From contig NZ_FOKP01000005.1 in the NCBI RefSeq assembly GCF_900112185.1, forward strand, positions 62,001-126,000: DNA of 64,000 nucleotides, read 5' to 3'. Positions within the stretch are counted from its first letter, which is position 1; every line of letters begins with the position of its first letter. The position numbers and the translations under genes are program-made. This stretch comes from Allobosea sp. CRIB-10. Lineage in GTDB: Bacteria; Pseudomonadota; Alphaproteobacteria; Rhizobiales; Beijerinckiaceae. A model generated the notes under the pieces. That model was given only the letters and a program-made list of their open reading frames with translations. It was not told where the DNA came from and searched no databases. Positions 27,870-39,633 of the stretch are shown here, in pieces.

Positions 27870-29852
27870 GTGTTCGTCGAGATCGGTCATTTCGCATTGG
27901 CGCTGGCGCTCGGTGTCGCGGTCGTCCAGACGATCGTGCCACTCTGGGGCGTGAGCCGGAACGATCCGGCTCTGGCCTCGGTCGGCCCGGCGGCGGCGAT
28001 CGCCTGCTTCCTGCTGGTCGCGCTCTCCTTCGGCTGCCTGATGGCGTCCTATGTGGTCTCCGACTTCTCGGTCGAGAATGTCGCTGCCAATTCGCATTCG
28101 ACGCAGCCGCTGATCTACAAGCTGACCTCTGTCTGGGGGAACCATGAGGGCTCGATGCTGCTCTGGGTCCTCATCCTCGTGCTGTTCGGGGCGTTGGTCG
28201 CGCTGTCGCGGCGCTCGCTGCCGACCAGGCTGCGGGCCGGCACGCTGGCCGCGCAAGGCAGCGTCAGCGTCGCTTTCCTCGCCTTCACGCTGCTGACCTC
28301 GAACCCGTTCCGCCGCCTTGTCCCGGCGCCGGGGGAGGGGCAGGACCTCAACCCGATCCTGCAGGATCTCGGTCTCGCGATCCATCCGCCGCTGCTCTAT
28401 GTCGGCTATGTCGGCTTCTCGATCACCTATGCCTTCGCCGTCGCGGCGCTGATCGAAGGCAAGATCGACGCAGTCTGGGCGCGGGCTGTGCGGCCCTGGA
28501 CCCTGCTGGCCTGGACCTTCCTGACGCTTGGCATCGCCATGGGCTCCTACTGGGCCTATTACGAGCTCGGCTGGGGCGGCTGGTGGTTCTGGGACCCGGT
28601 CGAGAACGCCTCGCTGATGCCCTGGCTCGCCGGTACCGCCCTGATCCATTCGACCGTGGTGATGGAGAAGCGCGACGCGCTCAAGGTCTGGACGATCCTG
28701 CTGGCGATCCTGACCTTCTCGCTCTCACTGCTCGGCACGTTCATCGTCCGCTCGGGCGTGCTGACCTCGGTGCACTCCTTCGCCAGCGACCCTCAGCGCG
28801 GCCTGTTCATCCTCGGCATCCTGATCGCCTTCATAGGCGGCTCGCTGGCGCTGTTCGCCTGGCGCGCGCCGCTCCTGAAGCAAGGCGGCCTGTTCGCGCC
28901 GGTCTCGCGGGAGAGCGCGCTCGTCGTCAACAACCTCTTCCTGGCGACGGCCTGTGCCACCGTCTTCATTGGTACGCTCTACCCGCTGGTGCTGGAGATG
29001 GTTACCGGCGACAAGATCTCGGTCGGCCCGCCCTTCTTCAACGCCACCTTCGTGCCGTTGCTGGTGCCGCTCCTGCTGCTGCTGCCGATCGGCCAGACCT
29101 TGGCATGGAAGCGCGGCGACCTGCTCGGAGCGGCCCAGCGTTGCCAGGTCGCCTTCGGGCTCGGCGTGATCACGACGCTGGCGATCTTCGCTTTCGTGCG
29201 TGGCGGCCCGGTGCTGGCGCCGCTCGGCATCGGCCTTGGCGTCTTCCTGGTCGTCGGCGCGTTCTGGGAGGTCGGCGAGCGCGTCGTCGGCCGCGCCAGC
29301 GGCGCCGCAGCCATGCTGTCGCGGGCGAAGGGCCTGCCGCGCTCGGCCTGGGGCACCGCGCTCGGACATGCCGGCGTCGGCATCAGCGTGATCGGTATCG
29401 CCGCCGTCGCCTGGGGTACCGAGTCGATCGGGATGCTCAAGGTCGGCGAGAGCCTGACCAGCGGTCGCTACACCGTGACGCTGGAAGCGGTGACGCCGCG
29501 CACCGGCCCGAATTATCGCGAGGACGCCGCCCGCTTCCGCATCGTCGCCGACGGCCGCGAGCTGCAGCCGGTCGAGGCGATGAAGCGCATCTATACGGCC
29601 CGTGCCATGCCGACGACCGAGGCCGGCATCCGCACCGTCGGGCTAGGGCAGGCCTACATCAGCCTGGGCGAGCCCGACGACAGCGGCGCGATCGCGGTCA
29701 AGCTGCACGACAAGCCGCTGATCCTGCTGATCTGGATCGGCGCGCTGGTGATGGCGGCGGGTGGCGCGCTCTCGCTGACCGACAGGCGCTACCGGCTGGC
29801 CGCCCCGCGGCGGACGTCGGCGCCGGCCGCGCTTCCGCAGGCGGCCGAGTGA
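27870..29852 (+). CDS. ccmF: Haem lyase subunit CcmF (CycK)
   Basis: Protein of 660 residues, polytopic membrane protein with a GTG start. The WWD haem-handling segment GWGGWWFWDPVENASLMPW (residues ~233-251) and conserved histidines on either side are present (e.g. in NHEGSMLLW and ALIHS). It works with CcmH and CcmI to attach haem to apocytochromes c. Length matches the family. The end overlaps the ccmH start. Confidence 0.93.
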   Translation: MFVEIGHFALALALGVAVVQTIVPLWGVSRNDPALASVGPAAAIACFLLVALSFGCLMASYVVSDFSVENVAANSHSTQPLIYKLTSVWGNHEGSMLLWVLILVLFGALVALSRRSLPTRLRAGTLAAQGSVSVAFLAFTLLTSNPFRRLVPAPGEGQDLNPILQDLGLAIHPPLLYVGYVGFSITYAFAVAALIEGKIDAVWARAVRPWTLLAWTFLTLGIAMGSYWAYYELGWGGWWFWDPVENASLMPWLAGTALIHSTVVMEKRDALKVWTILLAILTFSLSLLGTFIVRSGVLTSVHSFASDPQRGLFILGILIAFIGGSLALFAWRAPLLKQGGLFAPVSRESALVVNNLFLATACATVFIGTLYPLVLEMVTGDKISVGPPFFNATFVPLLVPLLLLLPIGQTLAWKRGDLLGAAQRCQVAFGLGVITTLAIFAFVRGGPVLAPLGIGLGVFLVVGAFWEVGERVVGRASGAAAMLSRAKGLPRSAWGTALGHAGVGISVIGIAAVAWGTESIGMLKVGESLTSGRYTVTLEAVTPRTGPNYREDAARFRIVADGRELQPVEAMKRIYTARAMPTTEAGIRTVGLGQAYISLGEPDDSGAIAVKLHDKPLILLIWIGALVMAAGGALSLTDRRYRLAAPRRTSAPAALPQAAE

Positions 29853-30319
29853 GCGTGATGCGCGCCCTTCCGCTCCTTCTCGTCGCATCGCTGGCGGTCT
29901 CGGCGCCGGTCCTTGCCGTGCAGCCCAACGAGGTGTTGAAGGATCAGGCGCTGGAGCAGCGCGCCCGGCAAATCTCTTCGGGTCTGCGCTGCCTGGTCTG
30001 CCAGAACCAGTCGATCGATGATTCCGACGCACCACTCGCCAGGGATCTGCGCATCCTGGTGCGCGAACGGCTCGTCGCCGGCGACAATGACAAGGCCGTG
30101 ATCGATTTCGTCGTCGCGCGCTATGGCGACTTCGTCCTGCTGCGCCCGCCGATGAACGCGCGCACGATCGCGCTCTGGGCTGCTCCCTTTCTGATCGTGC
30201 TGTTCGGTGCGGTCTTCCTCTGGCGTCGTCGCAATCGCGCTGCGGCGCCGGCCGATGCCACGCTGACGGCCGAGGAACAGCGCCGGCTCGACGACCTCCT
30301 GCGCGACGAGCGCGGCTGA
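29849..30319 (+). CDS. ccmH: Cytochrome c maturation thiol protein CcmH (CycL)
   Basis: Protein of 156 residues from the GTG at 29849 (GTGA overlap with ccmF); an ATG at 29858 is a possible later start. A signal peptide, then the redox motif LRCLVCQNQSI (Cys48 and Cys51), and a single C-terminal membrane anchor (~107-127). It keeps the haem-binding cysteines of apocytochromes reduced. It closes the ccm operon. Confidence 0.9.
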   Translation: MSVMRALPLLLVASLAVSAPVLAVQPNEVLKDQALEQRARQISSGLRCLVCQNQSIDDSDAPLARDLRILVRERLVAGDNDKAVIDFVVARYGDFVLLRPPMNARTIALWAAPFLIVLFGAVFLWRRRNRAAAPADATLTAEEQRRLDDLLRDERG

Positions 30320-30436
30320 CGGCGCGCCAACCTTACGAAACTGTCATCGTCGGGCGAAATCCAGGTAAGGCGCCGCCCGCCATGGTCCACCTCACGAAGC
30401 AGGGAAGGCCCTGCCTCCCGCATCGAGGTGAGAACC

Positions 30437-31672
30437 ATGACCACCCAAGAGAACAACACCCCCGAGACCACGACCCGCTCGCCGGCCACCGCCCGCTCGA
30501 TCCTGAAGCGCGGCGCGATCGTCGCCGGCGCCGCGACGCTGAGCATCGGCCTGATGGCCGGCCTCGCCGACAATTTCCTGAACAGCCACGGCGCCGCCAA
30601 TGCGCAGGCGGTTCAGCTCTCCGGCCTGCAGCAGACGCAGCTTCCGTCCTTCGCCGATGTCGTCGACCGGGTTAAGCCCGCCGTCGTCTCCGTCCGCGTC
30701 AAGGCCAAGGTCGTCGCCAGCGCCAATGACGAGGGCGGCCCGGCCGGCATCGAGGGCCTGCCTCCCGGCCATCCGCTCGAGCGTTTCCTTCGCCGCTTCG
30801 GCGAGGAGGGCATGGGCCCGCGCGGGCCGCAGCAGCAGCCGCGCCTCCAGCTCTCGCAGGGCTCGGGCTTCTTCATCAGCCAGGACGGCTATGTCGTCAC
30901 CAACAACCACGTCGTCGCCAATGCGGCCGAGGTCCAGCTCGTCACCGACAGCGGCAAGACGCTCTCGGCCAAGGTGATCGGCACCGATCCGCGCACCGAC
31001 CTCGCTTTGCTCAAGGTCAACGAGTCCGGCAACTACCCCTTCGTCCAGCTCGCCTCGGGCAAGCCCCGTATCGGCGAATGGGTGCTGGCGGTCGGCAACC
31101 CGTTCGGCCTCGGCGGCACCGTGACGGCGGGCATCGTCTCGGCGCAGGGCCGCGATATCGGCTCCGGCCCCTATGACGACTTCCTGCAGATCGACGCGGC
31201 GGTGAACCGCGGCAACTCCGGCGGTCCGACCTTCAACCAGAAGGGCGAGGTCGTCGGCGTCAACACCGCGATCTACTCGCCGTCCGGCGGCAATGTCGGT
31301 ATCGCCTTCGCGATCCCGGCGGCCACCGTCCAGAGCGTCGTCGAGCAGCTCAAGGAGCACGGCTCGGTCGCGCGCGGCTTCATCGGCGTGCAGATCCAGC
31401 CGGTCACGGCCGAGGTCGCCGACGCCATCGGCCTGAAGGACGCGAAGGGCGCGCTGATCGCCGAGGCGCAGGCCAATGGTCCCGCCGCCAAGGCCGGCCT
31501 GAAGCGCGGCGACACCATCCTCGCCGTCAACGGCGAGAAGATCGCCGACGCCCGCGAGCTGTCGAAGAAGATCGCGACCTTCGCGCCGGGCACCAAGACC
31601 AGCCTGACCATCTGGCGCGACGGCAAGGAGCGAGAGGTGACCTTCGAGGTCGGCCGCCAGCCGGCGGCCTGA
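30437..31672 (+). CDS. degP: DegP/HtrA-like periplasmic serine protease with one PDZ domain
   Basis: Protein of 411 residues. The ATG at 30437 is favoured over a GTG at 30428 because GAGGTGA (30425-30431) is 5 bases upstream. N-terminal hydrophobic stretch ~25-45. Protease triad: His158 (VVTNNHVV), Asp188 (TDLALL) and Ser261 (GNSGGP). Only one PDZ domain is visible (~300-390), against two in classical DegP; family members of this size (DegS/DegQ-like) occur. It lies after ccmH and before a two-component pair, a linkage known in other Rhizobiales. It handles misfolded periplasmic proteins. Confidence 0.88.
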   Translation: MTTQENNTPETTTRSPATARSILKRGAIVAGAATLSIGLMAGLADNFLNSHGAANAQAVQLSGLQQTQLPSFADVVDRVKPAVVSVRVKAKVVASANDEGGPAGIEGLPPGHPLERFLRRFGEEGMGPRGPQQQPRLQLSQGSGFFISQDGYVVTNNHVVANAAEVQLVTDSGKTLSAKVIGTDPRTDLALLKVNESGNYPFVQLASGKPRIGEWVLAVGNPFGLGGTVTAGIVSAQGRDIGSGPYDDFLQIDAAVNRGNSGGPTFNQKGEVVGVNTAIYSPSGGNVGIAFAIPAATVQSVVEQLKEHGSVARGFIGVQIQPVTAEVADAIGLKDAKGALIAEAQANGPAAKAGLKRGDTILAVNGEKIADARELSKKIATFAPGTKTSLTIWRDGKEREVTFEVGRQPAA

Positions 31673-31690
31673 CCCGGGTCCATCCAGGTT

Positions 31691-31739
31691 GGGACACGCT
31701 CTCGCGCGTAGCGTCAGTTGATCTGCGAGAGCGTGTTCC
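31691..31739 (+). terminator. Long inverted repeat after degP, probable terminator
   Basis: A perfect 12-bp inverted repeat, ACACGCTCTCGC at 31694-31705 and GCGAGAGCGTGT at 31725-31736, extends to about 15 bp with one G-T pair around a 19-base loop. It lies 19 bases after the degP stop and 122 bases before the next start. No T-run follows, so intrinsic termination is not certain; it may instead protect the transcript end. Confidence 0.5.
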
Positions 31740-31861
31740 GGGCGGATGGTGTTTCCCGGCTGTCACGTCGCCCCCTGCCGGGAATGCCAGCCGTCACGGC
31801 GGCAGGTCGGATCGTCACCTCCGGCCTGCCGCTTTTCGTTTTGATGAGGTAGCGTGACGCC

Positions 31862-32545
31862 ATGCGACTCCTGATCGTTGAAGACGACGCCGAAGCGGCG
31901 GCCTATCTGGTGAAAGCCTTTCGCGAGGCCGGCCATGTCGCCGACCACGCCCCCGATGGCCTGGAGGGCTACGCCATGGCTCAGGGAGGCGGCTACGACG
32001 TGCTCGTCGTCGACCGCATGCTGCCGCGCATGGACGGGCTCTCGGTGATCCGCTCCCTGCGCGAGCAGGGCGAGACGGTGCCGGCGCTGATCCTCTCGGC
32101 GCTCGCCCAGGTCGACGACCGGGTGAAGGGCCTGCGGGCCGGTGGCGACGACTACCTGCCCAAGCCCTATGCCTTCTCCGAGCTCCTCGCCCGCGTCGAG
32201 GTGCTCTCGCGCCGCCGCGCCGCGCCGGCCTCCGAGCCGACGACCTATCGCGTCGGCGATCTCCTGCTCGACCGCTTGGCGCACCGCGTCACCCGCGCCG
32301 GCGAGGAGATCGTGCTGCAGCCGCGCGAGTTCCGCCTGCTCGAATATCTGATGAAGCATGCCGGGCAGGTCGTGACCCGCACCATGCTGCTGGAAAACGT
32401 CTGGGACTATCACTTCGATCCGCAGACCAACGTCATCGATGTCCATGTTTCGCGTCTGCGCTCCAAGGTCGACAAGGGCTTCGAGCACCCGATGATCCAC
32501 ACCATCCGCGGCGCGGGATACATGGTCCGTGACACAGCTCGCTGA
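31862..32545 (+). CDS. OmpR-type response regulator downstream of degP
   Basis: Protein of 227 residues. Receiver with acidic residues 7-9, Asp51 (LVVDRMLPRMDG) and Lys101 (YLPKPYAF), then a winged-helix DNA-binding domain (LQPREFRLLEYLMKHAGQVV, VHVSRLRSKVDKGF). Partner kinase gene overlaps by 17 bases. The pair follows degP, so envelope-stress sensing is plausible but inferred. Confidence 0.88.
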   Translation: MRLLIVEDDAEAAAYLVKAFREAGHVADHAPDGLEGYAMAQGGGYDVLVVDRMLPRMDGLSVIRSLREQGETVPALILSALAQVDDRVKGLRAGGDDYLPKPYAFSELLARVEVLSRRRAAPASEPTTYRVGDLLLDRLAHRVTRAGEEIVLQPREFRLLEYLMKHAGQVVTRTMLLENVWDYHFDPQTNVIDVHVSRLRSKVDKGFEHPMIHTIRGAGYMVRDTAR

Positions 32546-34043
32546 TGGCCGGGCGGGGGAGGCAACGCAGCCCTCCGGCCGCCTGCGCTTCCTGCCGCAT
32601 CTCGTCCGCACCACCGCCTTCAAGCTGACGGCGATCTATCTCGTCGTCTTCGCGATCTTCGCCATCTTCGTGCTGGGCTATGTCGCCTGGAACGCCAAGA
32701 ACCTGCTCGACGACCAGATCCGCTCGACCATCGATGCCGAGATCCAGGGGCTGGCCGAGCAGCAGCGCCTCGGCGGCATCAGGCGGCTGGTCCAGGTCAT
32801 CGAGCGGCGCTCGCGTGGGCCCGGCGCCTCGCTCTATCTCGTCACCACGCCGCTGGGCGAGCGCATCGCCGGCAATATCGAGGCGCTGCCGCCGGGCACG
32901 CTCGACCGCCAGGGCGAGAGCGAGATCGAATACGCTCGCTCGTCCGAAGCGCTTGACCAGACCAACCACGCCATCGTCCGCGTCTTCATGCTGCCGGCCG
33001 GCTTTCGCCTGCTGGTCGGTCGCGATGTCGAGGAGCGTGAGCGCCTGCGCGTCGTGATCAAGCGCGCGGCAGGCTGGTCGGTCCTGCTCGTCGTTGTGCT
33101 CGGCTGCTTCGCCGGCTGGTTCGTGGCCCGGCGAGTGCTGAAGCGTATCGACGGCATGAACGACACCGCCCGCTCGATCATGGCCGGCGACCTCAAGGGC
33201 CGGCTCGCCATCGCCGGCACTGGCGACGAGCTCGACCGGCTGGCCGGCAACCTCAACGCCATGCTCGACCGCATCGGCGAATTGATGAGCGGCATGCAGC
33301 AGGTCACCGACAATGTCGCCCATGACCTGAAGACGCCGCTGACCCGCCTGCGCAACCGCGCCGAGGAGGCGCTGCGGACGGCGCAGTCGCCGGAGCAATT
33401 GCGCGCGGCGCTCGATGGCGCCATCGACGAGGCCGACGGTCTGATCCGCGTCTTCAACGCGCTGCTGATGATCGCGCGGCTGGAGACCCGCCAGATCAGC
33501 GACAGCATGGCCCCGCTCGACCTCGCCGAGATCGTCGACGGCCTCTCCGAGCTCTACGAGCCGCTGGCGGAGGAGGCGGGGCTAACCCTCTCGGCCTCGG
33601 TCGAGCCTGGCCTGTCGCTCACCGGCAATCGCGAGCTGATCGGCCAGGCGCTCGCCAATCTGATCGACAATGCCCTGAAATACGGCAAGCCGGAGGGCGG
33701 TGCGCCGGCGACGGTCGTAGTGACGGCGCGGCGCGTCGGTGAAAGTATCGAGCTCGGCGTTGCCGATCACGGCGCCGGCATCCCCGAAGCCGATCGCGGC
33801 CGCGTGCTGGAACGCTTCGTCCGGCTCGACCAGAGCCGCAGCAAGCCGGGCTTCGGGCTGGGGCTCGCGCTGGCGTCGGCGGTCGCGCATCTGCATGGCG
33901 GTGCGATCCGCCTCGGTGACAATGCGCCTGGGCTCGACGTCGTGATGTCGCTGCCCGCAGCGCCTCCTGTGGACAGGCCAGCCGCAGAAGCTCCTGCGGG
34001 CTCGACATCGCGGCCGGACGGGGCAGGGTTCCAGTCGGCTTGA
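32529..34043 (+). CDS. Membrane sensor histidine kinase downstream of degP
   Basis: Protein of 504 residues from a GTG at 32529 that overlaps the regulator gene by 17 bases. Two membrane segments (~33-53 and ~183-200), a periplasmic sensor region of ~130 residues, HAMP (~200-255), H-box DNVAHDLKTPLTRL (His265), an N-box LANLIDNALKYG and a G-box GFGLGLALASAVAHLHGG. The polar Pro/Ala-rich tail is after the ATPase domain. Expected to phosphorylate the regulator at 31862-32545. Confidence 0.88.
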   Translation: MTQLADGRAGEATQPSGRLRFLPHLVRTTAFKLTAIYLVVFAIFAIFVLGYVAWNAKNLLDDQIRSTIDAEIQGLAEQQRLGGIRRLVQVIERRSRGPGASLYLVTTPLGERIAGNIEALPPGTLDRQGESEIEYARSSEALDQTNHAIVRVFMLPAGFRLLVGRDVEERERLRVVIKRAAGWSVLLVVVLGCFAGWFVARRVLKRIDGMNDTARSIMAGDLKGRLAIAGTGDELDRLAGNLNAMLDRIGELMSGMQQVTDNVAHDLKTPLTRLRNRAEEALRTAQSPEQLRAALDGAIDEADGLIRVFNALLMIARLETRQISDSMAPLDLAEIVDGLSELYEPLAEEAGLTLSASVEPGLSLTGNRELIGQALANLIDNALKYGKPEGGAPATVVVTARRVGESIELGVADHGAGIPEADRGRVLERFVRLDQSRSKPGFGLGLALASAVAHLHGGAIRLGDNAPGLDVVMSLPAAPPVDRPAAEAPAGSTSRPDGAGFQSA

Positions 34044-34086
34044 TGAACCGCTAAGGCTCGCGCAGCCGGTCGACGCGGAGGTCACT

Positions 34087-37041
34087 GTGGGCGAGCCCTT
34101 ATGCCAATGCCTGAAGGCGGCGCCCGTCCTGCCGGCGCGCGGCAAGGTCGAGGCGCTCTGGCGCGAAGAGCTGATCGAGCGCCTGTTCGATGCCGAGGCC
34201 GGCGAACGGCTCGTCGCGCATCTGGAAGGCCATGAGGCTTCGGCCGCACTGGTCGCGGGCATCCTGGCGCATTCGCCCTTCCTCACCCAGATCATGCGGC
34301 GCGATCCGGATAGCTTGCTCGCCTCGCTGACGATGGATCCGGGCGAGCGCCGCGATGGCCTGCTTGCCGGCATCGCCGCCTTCGCCACGCCAGAGACCGC
34401 GACCGCCGACCTGATGCGCGAATTGCGCCGCTTTCGCCAGGCGATGGCGCTGCTGCTGGCGCTCGCCGATATCGGCGGCGTCTGGCCGGTCGAGACGGTC
34501 ACCGCTGCGCTCAGCGCCACCGCCGACATGGCGGTGAAGCTCGCGAGCGAGCACGCGCTGCATCTGGCCGCCAGTCTCGGCCGGATCGCGCTTTCTGACG
34601 CCGATGAACCCGGCAAAGGCTCCGGCCTCGTTGTGCTCGCGCTCGGCAAGCATGGCGCCGGCGAGCTGAACTACTCTTCCGACATCGACATCGTCGTTTT
34701 CTTCGATCCGGAGATGGCCGAGGCGGCCGGCGTCGGCGAGCCCACCAGCTTCTTCGTCAAGCTCACCCAGCAGATCGCCCGCATCATCCAGGAGCGCACG
34801 CCGGACGGTTATGTCTTCCGCGTCGATCTGCGCCTGCGCCCGGACCCGGGCTCGACCCATGTGGCAGTCGCGTTACCGACGGCCTACGCCTATTACGAGA
34901 CGGTCGGCCAGAACTGGGAACGCGCCGCGATGATCAAGGCGCGCCCCGTCGCCGGCGATCTCGAACTCGGCCGCCGCTTCATCGCCGATCTCGCCCCCTT
35001 CATCTGGCGCAAGTACTTCGATTTCGCCGCCATCGCCGACATTCATGCGATGAAGCGCCAGATCCAGTCGGTGAAGGGCTTCGAGACGCTCAGCCTGCCC
35101 GGCCACAACGTCAAGCTTGGCCGCGGCGGCATCCGCGAGATCGAGTTCTTCGTCCAGACCCAGCAACTCGTCTTCGGCGGGCGGCGCCCGGCGCTGCGCG
35201 GGCCGCGCACGCTCGAGATGCTGGGCGAGCTGACGAAGGAGAACTGGATCAGCCCGCAGGCGCGCGACGAGCTGACGGAATCCTATTGCTGGCTGCGCAC
35301 CATCGAGCACCGGCTGCAGATGCGCCATGACGAGCAGACGCAGACCCTGCCGACCGACGCCGCCGATCTCGACGCCTTCGCCCGCTTCTGCGGCTACCCC
35401 TCGGCCAAGGCTTTCGGTAAGGATCTGGAGGCGCATGCCAGGCGCGTTGAGGGCCACTACGCCTTGTTGTTCGAGGACGCCCCCAGCCTCGCCAGCGAGG
35501 CCGGCTCGCTGTCCTTCACCGGCACCGAGAACGATCCCGAGACGCTGGCGACGCTTGGCAAGCTCGGCTTCCGCCAGCCGGCGACCGCGGCCGAGACGGT
35601 GCGCGGCTGGCATTTCGGCCGCCGCGCCGCCGTCACCAGTGCCCGTGCCCGCGAGGTCCTGACCGAGCTGACGCCGGCGCTGCTGGTCGCGCTTGGCCGC
35701 ACCACCGACCCCGACGGCGCGCTCGCCCATCTCGACAACGCCTTCGTGCGCATGCCGGCGGCCGTCGAGCTTTTGACCCTGCTGCGCTCGCATGACGCGC
35801 TGCTGCAGCTCTTCGCCGAGATACTCGGCAGCGCGCCGCGCCTCGCCAAGGTCGCGGCGCTCTATCCGCATGTGCTCGACGCGGTGATCGACCCCGCCTT
35901 CAGCGCCCCGAGGCATGATGCCGAGCGGGTAGCGCAGCGCGTGCGCGCCGTGGTCGGCACGCCGCCGCCTAGCGTCGAAGACGGGCTCGATCGCCTGCGC
36001 GACGCTGCCCGGCAGGAGAACTTCCTGGTCGGTGCCCGGCTGCTCTCCGGCGTGATCAATGCCGAGCAGGCGGCGCAAGGCTATGCCCAAGCGGCCGCTG
36101 CCAGCATCCGCGTCGCCTTCGACGATACCCGCGCCGCCTTCGCCGACGACCATGGGCTCGTGGACGGGGCGGAAGCCGTCGTGCTCGGCATGGGCCGGTT
36201 GGGCGCCGGCGAGCTCACGCCATCATCCGATCTAGACCTGATGCTGCTCTACGACCGTCCGGAGGACGCCGAGGTTAGCGACGGCAAGCGTCCGCTCGAT
36301 CCGGTGACCTGGCATGTCCGCTTCACCCAGCGACTGGTCGCGGCGCTGACGGTGCCGACCCGGCGCGGCACGCTCTATCAGGTTGACCTGCGCTTGCGGC
36401 CTGCCGGCAATAAGAGCCCGGCGGCGACGCAATTCGGCGGCTTCACCGCCTATCATCAGGGCGAGGCCGAAATCTGGGAGGAGATGGCGCTGACCCGCGC
36501 CCGCGTCGTCGCCGGCGATGCAGGCTTGCGGGAGAGGGTCGAAGCCGCGATCCGCGAGATCCTGCTGCGCAAGCGCGCGCCGGCCAAGGTCGCCGCCGCC
36601 GTCGCCGAGATGCGGGCGCTGATCGCCAAGGAGAAAGGCGAGGGCAACGCCTGGGATCTGAAGCTCGCCGCCGGTGGCCTGACAGATCTCGATTTCCTGG
36701 CCCAGTTCCTGGTGCTCGCTCATGGCCACGACCACCCGCAACTCCTCGCTCGCACCACGGCCGGCGTGTTCATCGCGGCGCGCGACACGGGCGTCATCGC
36801 TGCGGGTGAGGCGGAGCGGCTGGCGGCAGCGGCGCGCTTCATCGGCGACGTCCAGCTCTGGCAGCGCTTCGCGGTGGAGGAGGACTTCGATGCCAAGGCG
36901 GTGCCGGAGCGCGTCCTGCGCCGGATCGCGACGGCGGTCGGCCTGCCGGACGCCAAGGTGTTGAAGGCCGAACTCGACGAGCGGCGGGCGATGGTGCGCG
37001 GCCTGTTCAAGCAGATTCTGGGCGCGGCGCAGAAGGTCTGA
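34087..37041 (+). CDS. glnE: Bifunctional glutamine synthetase adenylyltransferase/adenylyl-removing enzyme GlnE
   Basis: Protein of 984 residues from a GTG at 34087. Two nucleotidyltransferase domains are visible: GKHGAGELNYSSDIDIV with Asp199 and Asp201 (removing domain) and GMGRLGAGELTPSSDLDLM with Asp715 and Asp717 (adenylating domain), each followed by helical GlnE-type regions. It switches glutamine synthetase activity according to PII state. Length is normal. It ends 16 bases from the end of a convergent gene. Confidence 0.94.
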   Translation: MGEPLCQCLKAAPVLPARGKVEALWREELIERLFDAEAGERLVAHLEGHEASAALVAGILAHSPFLTQIMRRDPDSLLASLTMDPGERRDGLLAGIAAFATPETATADLMRELRRFRQAMALLLALADIGGVWPVETVTAALSATADMAVKLASEHALHLAASLGRIALSDADEPGKGSGLVVLALGKHGAGELNYSSDIDIVVFFDPEMAEAAGVGEPTSFFVKLTQQIARIIQERTPDGYVFRVDLRLRPDPGSTHVAVALPTAYAYYETVGQNWERAAMIKARPVAGDLELGRRFIADLAPFIWRKYFDFAAIADIHAMKRQIQSVKGFETLSLPGHNVKLGRGGIREIEFFVQTQQLVFGGRRPALRGPRTLEMLGELTKENWISPQARDELTESYCWLRTIEHRLQMRHDEQTQTLPTDAADLDAFARFCGYPSAKAFGKDLEAHARRVEGHYALLFEDAPSLASEAGSLSFTGTENDPETLATLGKLGFRQPATAAETVRGWHFGRRAAVTSARAREVLTELTPALLVALGRTTDPDGALAHLDNAFVRMPAAVELLTLLRSHDALLQLFAEILGSAPRLAKVAALYPHVLDAVIDPAFSAPRHDAERVAQRVRAVVGTPPPSVEDGLDRLRDAARQENFLVGARLLSGVINAEQAAQGYAQAAAASIRVAFDDTRAAFADDHGLVDGAEAVVLGMGRLGAGELTPSSDLDLMLLYDRPEDAEVSDGKRPLDPVTWHVRFTQRLVAALTVPTRRGTLYQVDLRLRPAGNKSPAATQFGGFTAYHQGEAEIWEEMALTRARVVAGDAGLRERVEAAIREILLRKRAPAKVAAAVAEMRALIAKEKGEGNAWDLKLAAGGLTDLDFLAQFLVLAHGHDHPQLLARTTAGVFIAARDTGVIAAGEAERLAAAARFIGDVQLWQRFAVEEDFDAKAVPERVLRRIATAVGLPDAKVLKAELDERRAMVRGLFKQILGAAQKV

Positions 37042-37057
37042 GCGCGGGGCGCTTTCC

Positions 37058-39358
<2,301 letters not shown>

Positions 39359-39520
39359 GCCCGTCCCCCTTCGGAAGCGATGTACCGACAGTAAGATCGG
39401 GAGACGTGCCGCATCCCCGAATCACAGTCAGTTGAATCCGCGGGGGTGTCTTTGTCTAGCGGAAACTTCGTCCTGACAGCTGTTTTGCGCGCGTTGGTTG
39501 TAGCGGTGAATCGGTTGAAT

Positions 39521-39569
39521 CCTGCGCGCGCAGGACTTCGTTAACCTTTGGCGGAGCAGCCGGTTAACG
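39521..39569. promoter_or_regulatory. Palindromic elements between pepN and the PAS kinase gene
   Basis: Two symmetrical elements in a 275-base gap: a perfect 14-base palindrome CCTGCGCGCGCAGG at 39521-39534, and an 8-base inverted repeat CGTTAACC (39539-39546) / GGTTAACG (39562-39569). The GTTAAC units resemble half sites of the cell-cycle regulator CtrA (TTAACCAT-like), but spacing is not the canonical TTAA-N7-TTAA. The inverted repeat can also fold, with GGC/GCC inside, and could terminate pepN. Both readings are open. Confidence 0.35.
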
Positions 39570-39633
39570 GCCGATTCTGGTGAGGGCATCCAGGCCTCGA
39601 AAGCAGGCGCAGAAGCCCTCTTGAGCCGTACGT

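Noticed and set aside
37042..37057. Terminator between glnE and the convergent kinase gene
   Set aside because: Only 16 bases separate the stops and no hairpin with a T-run is visible.
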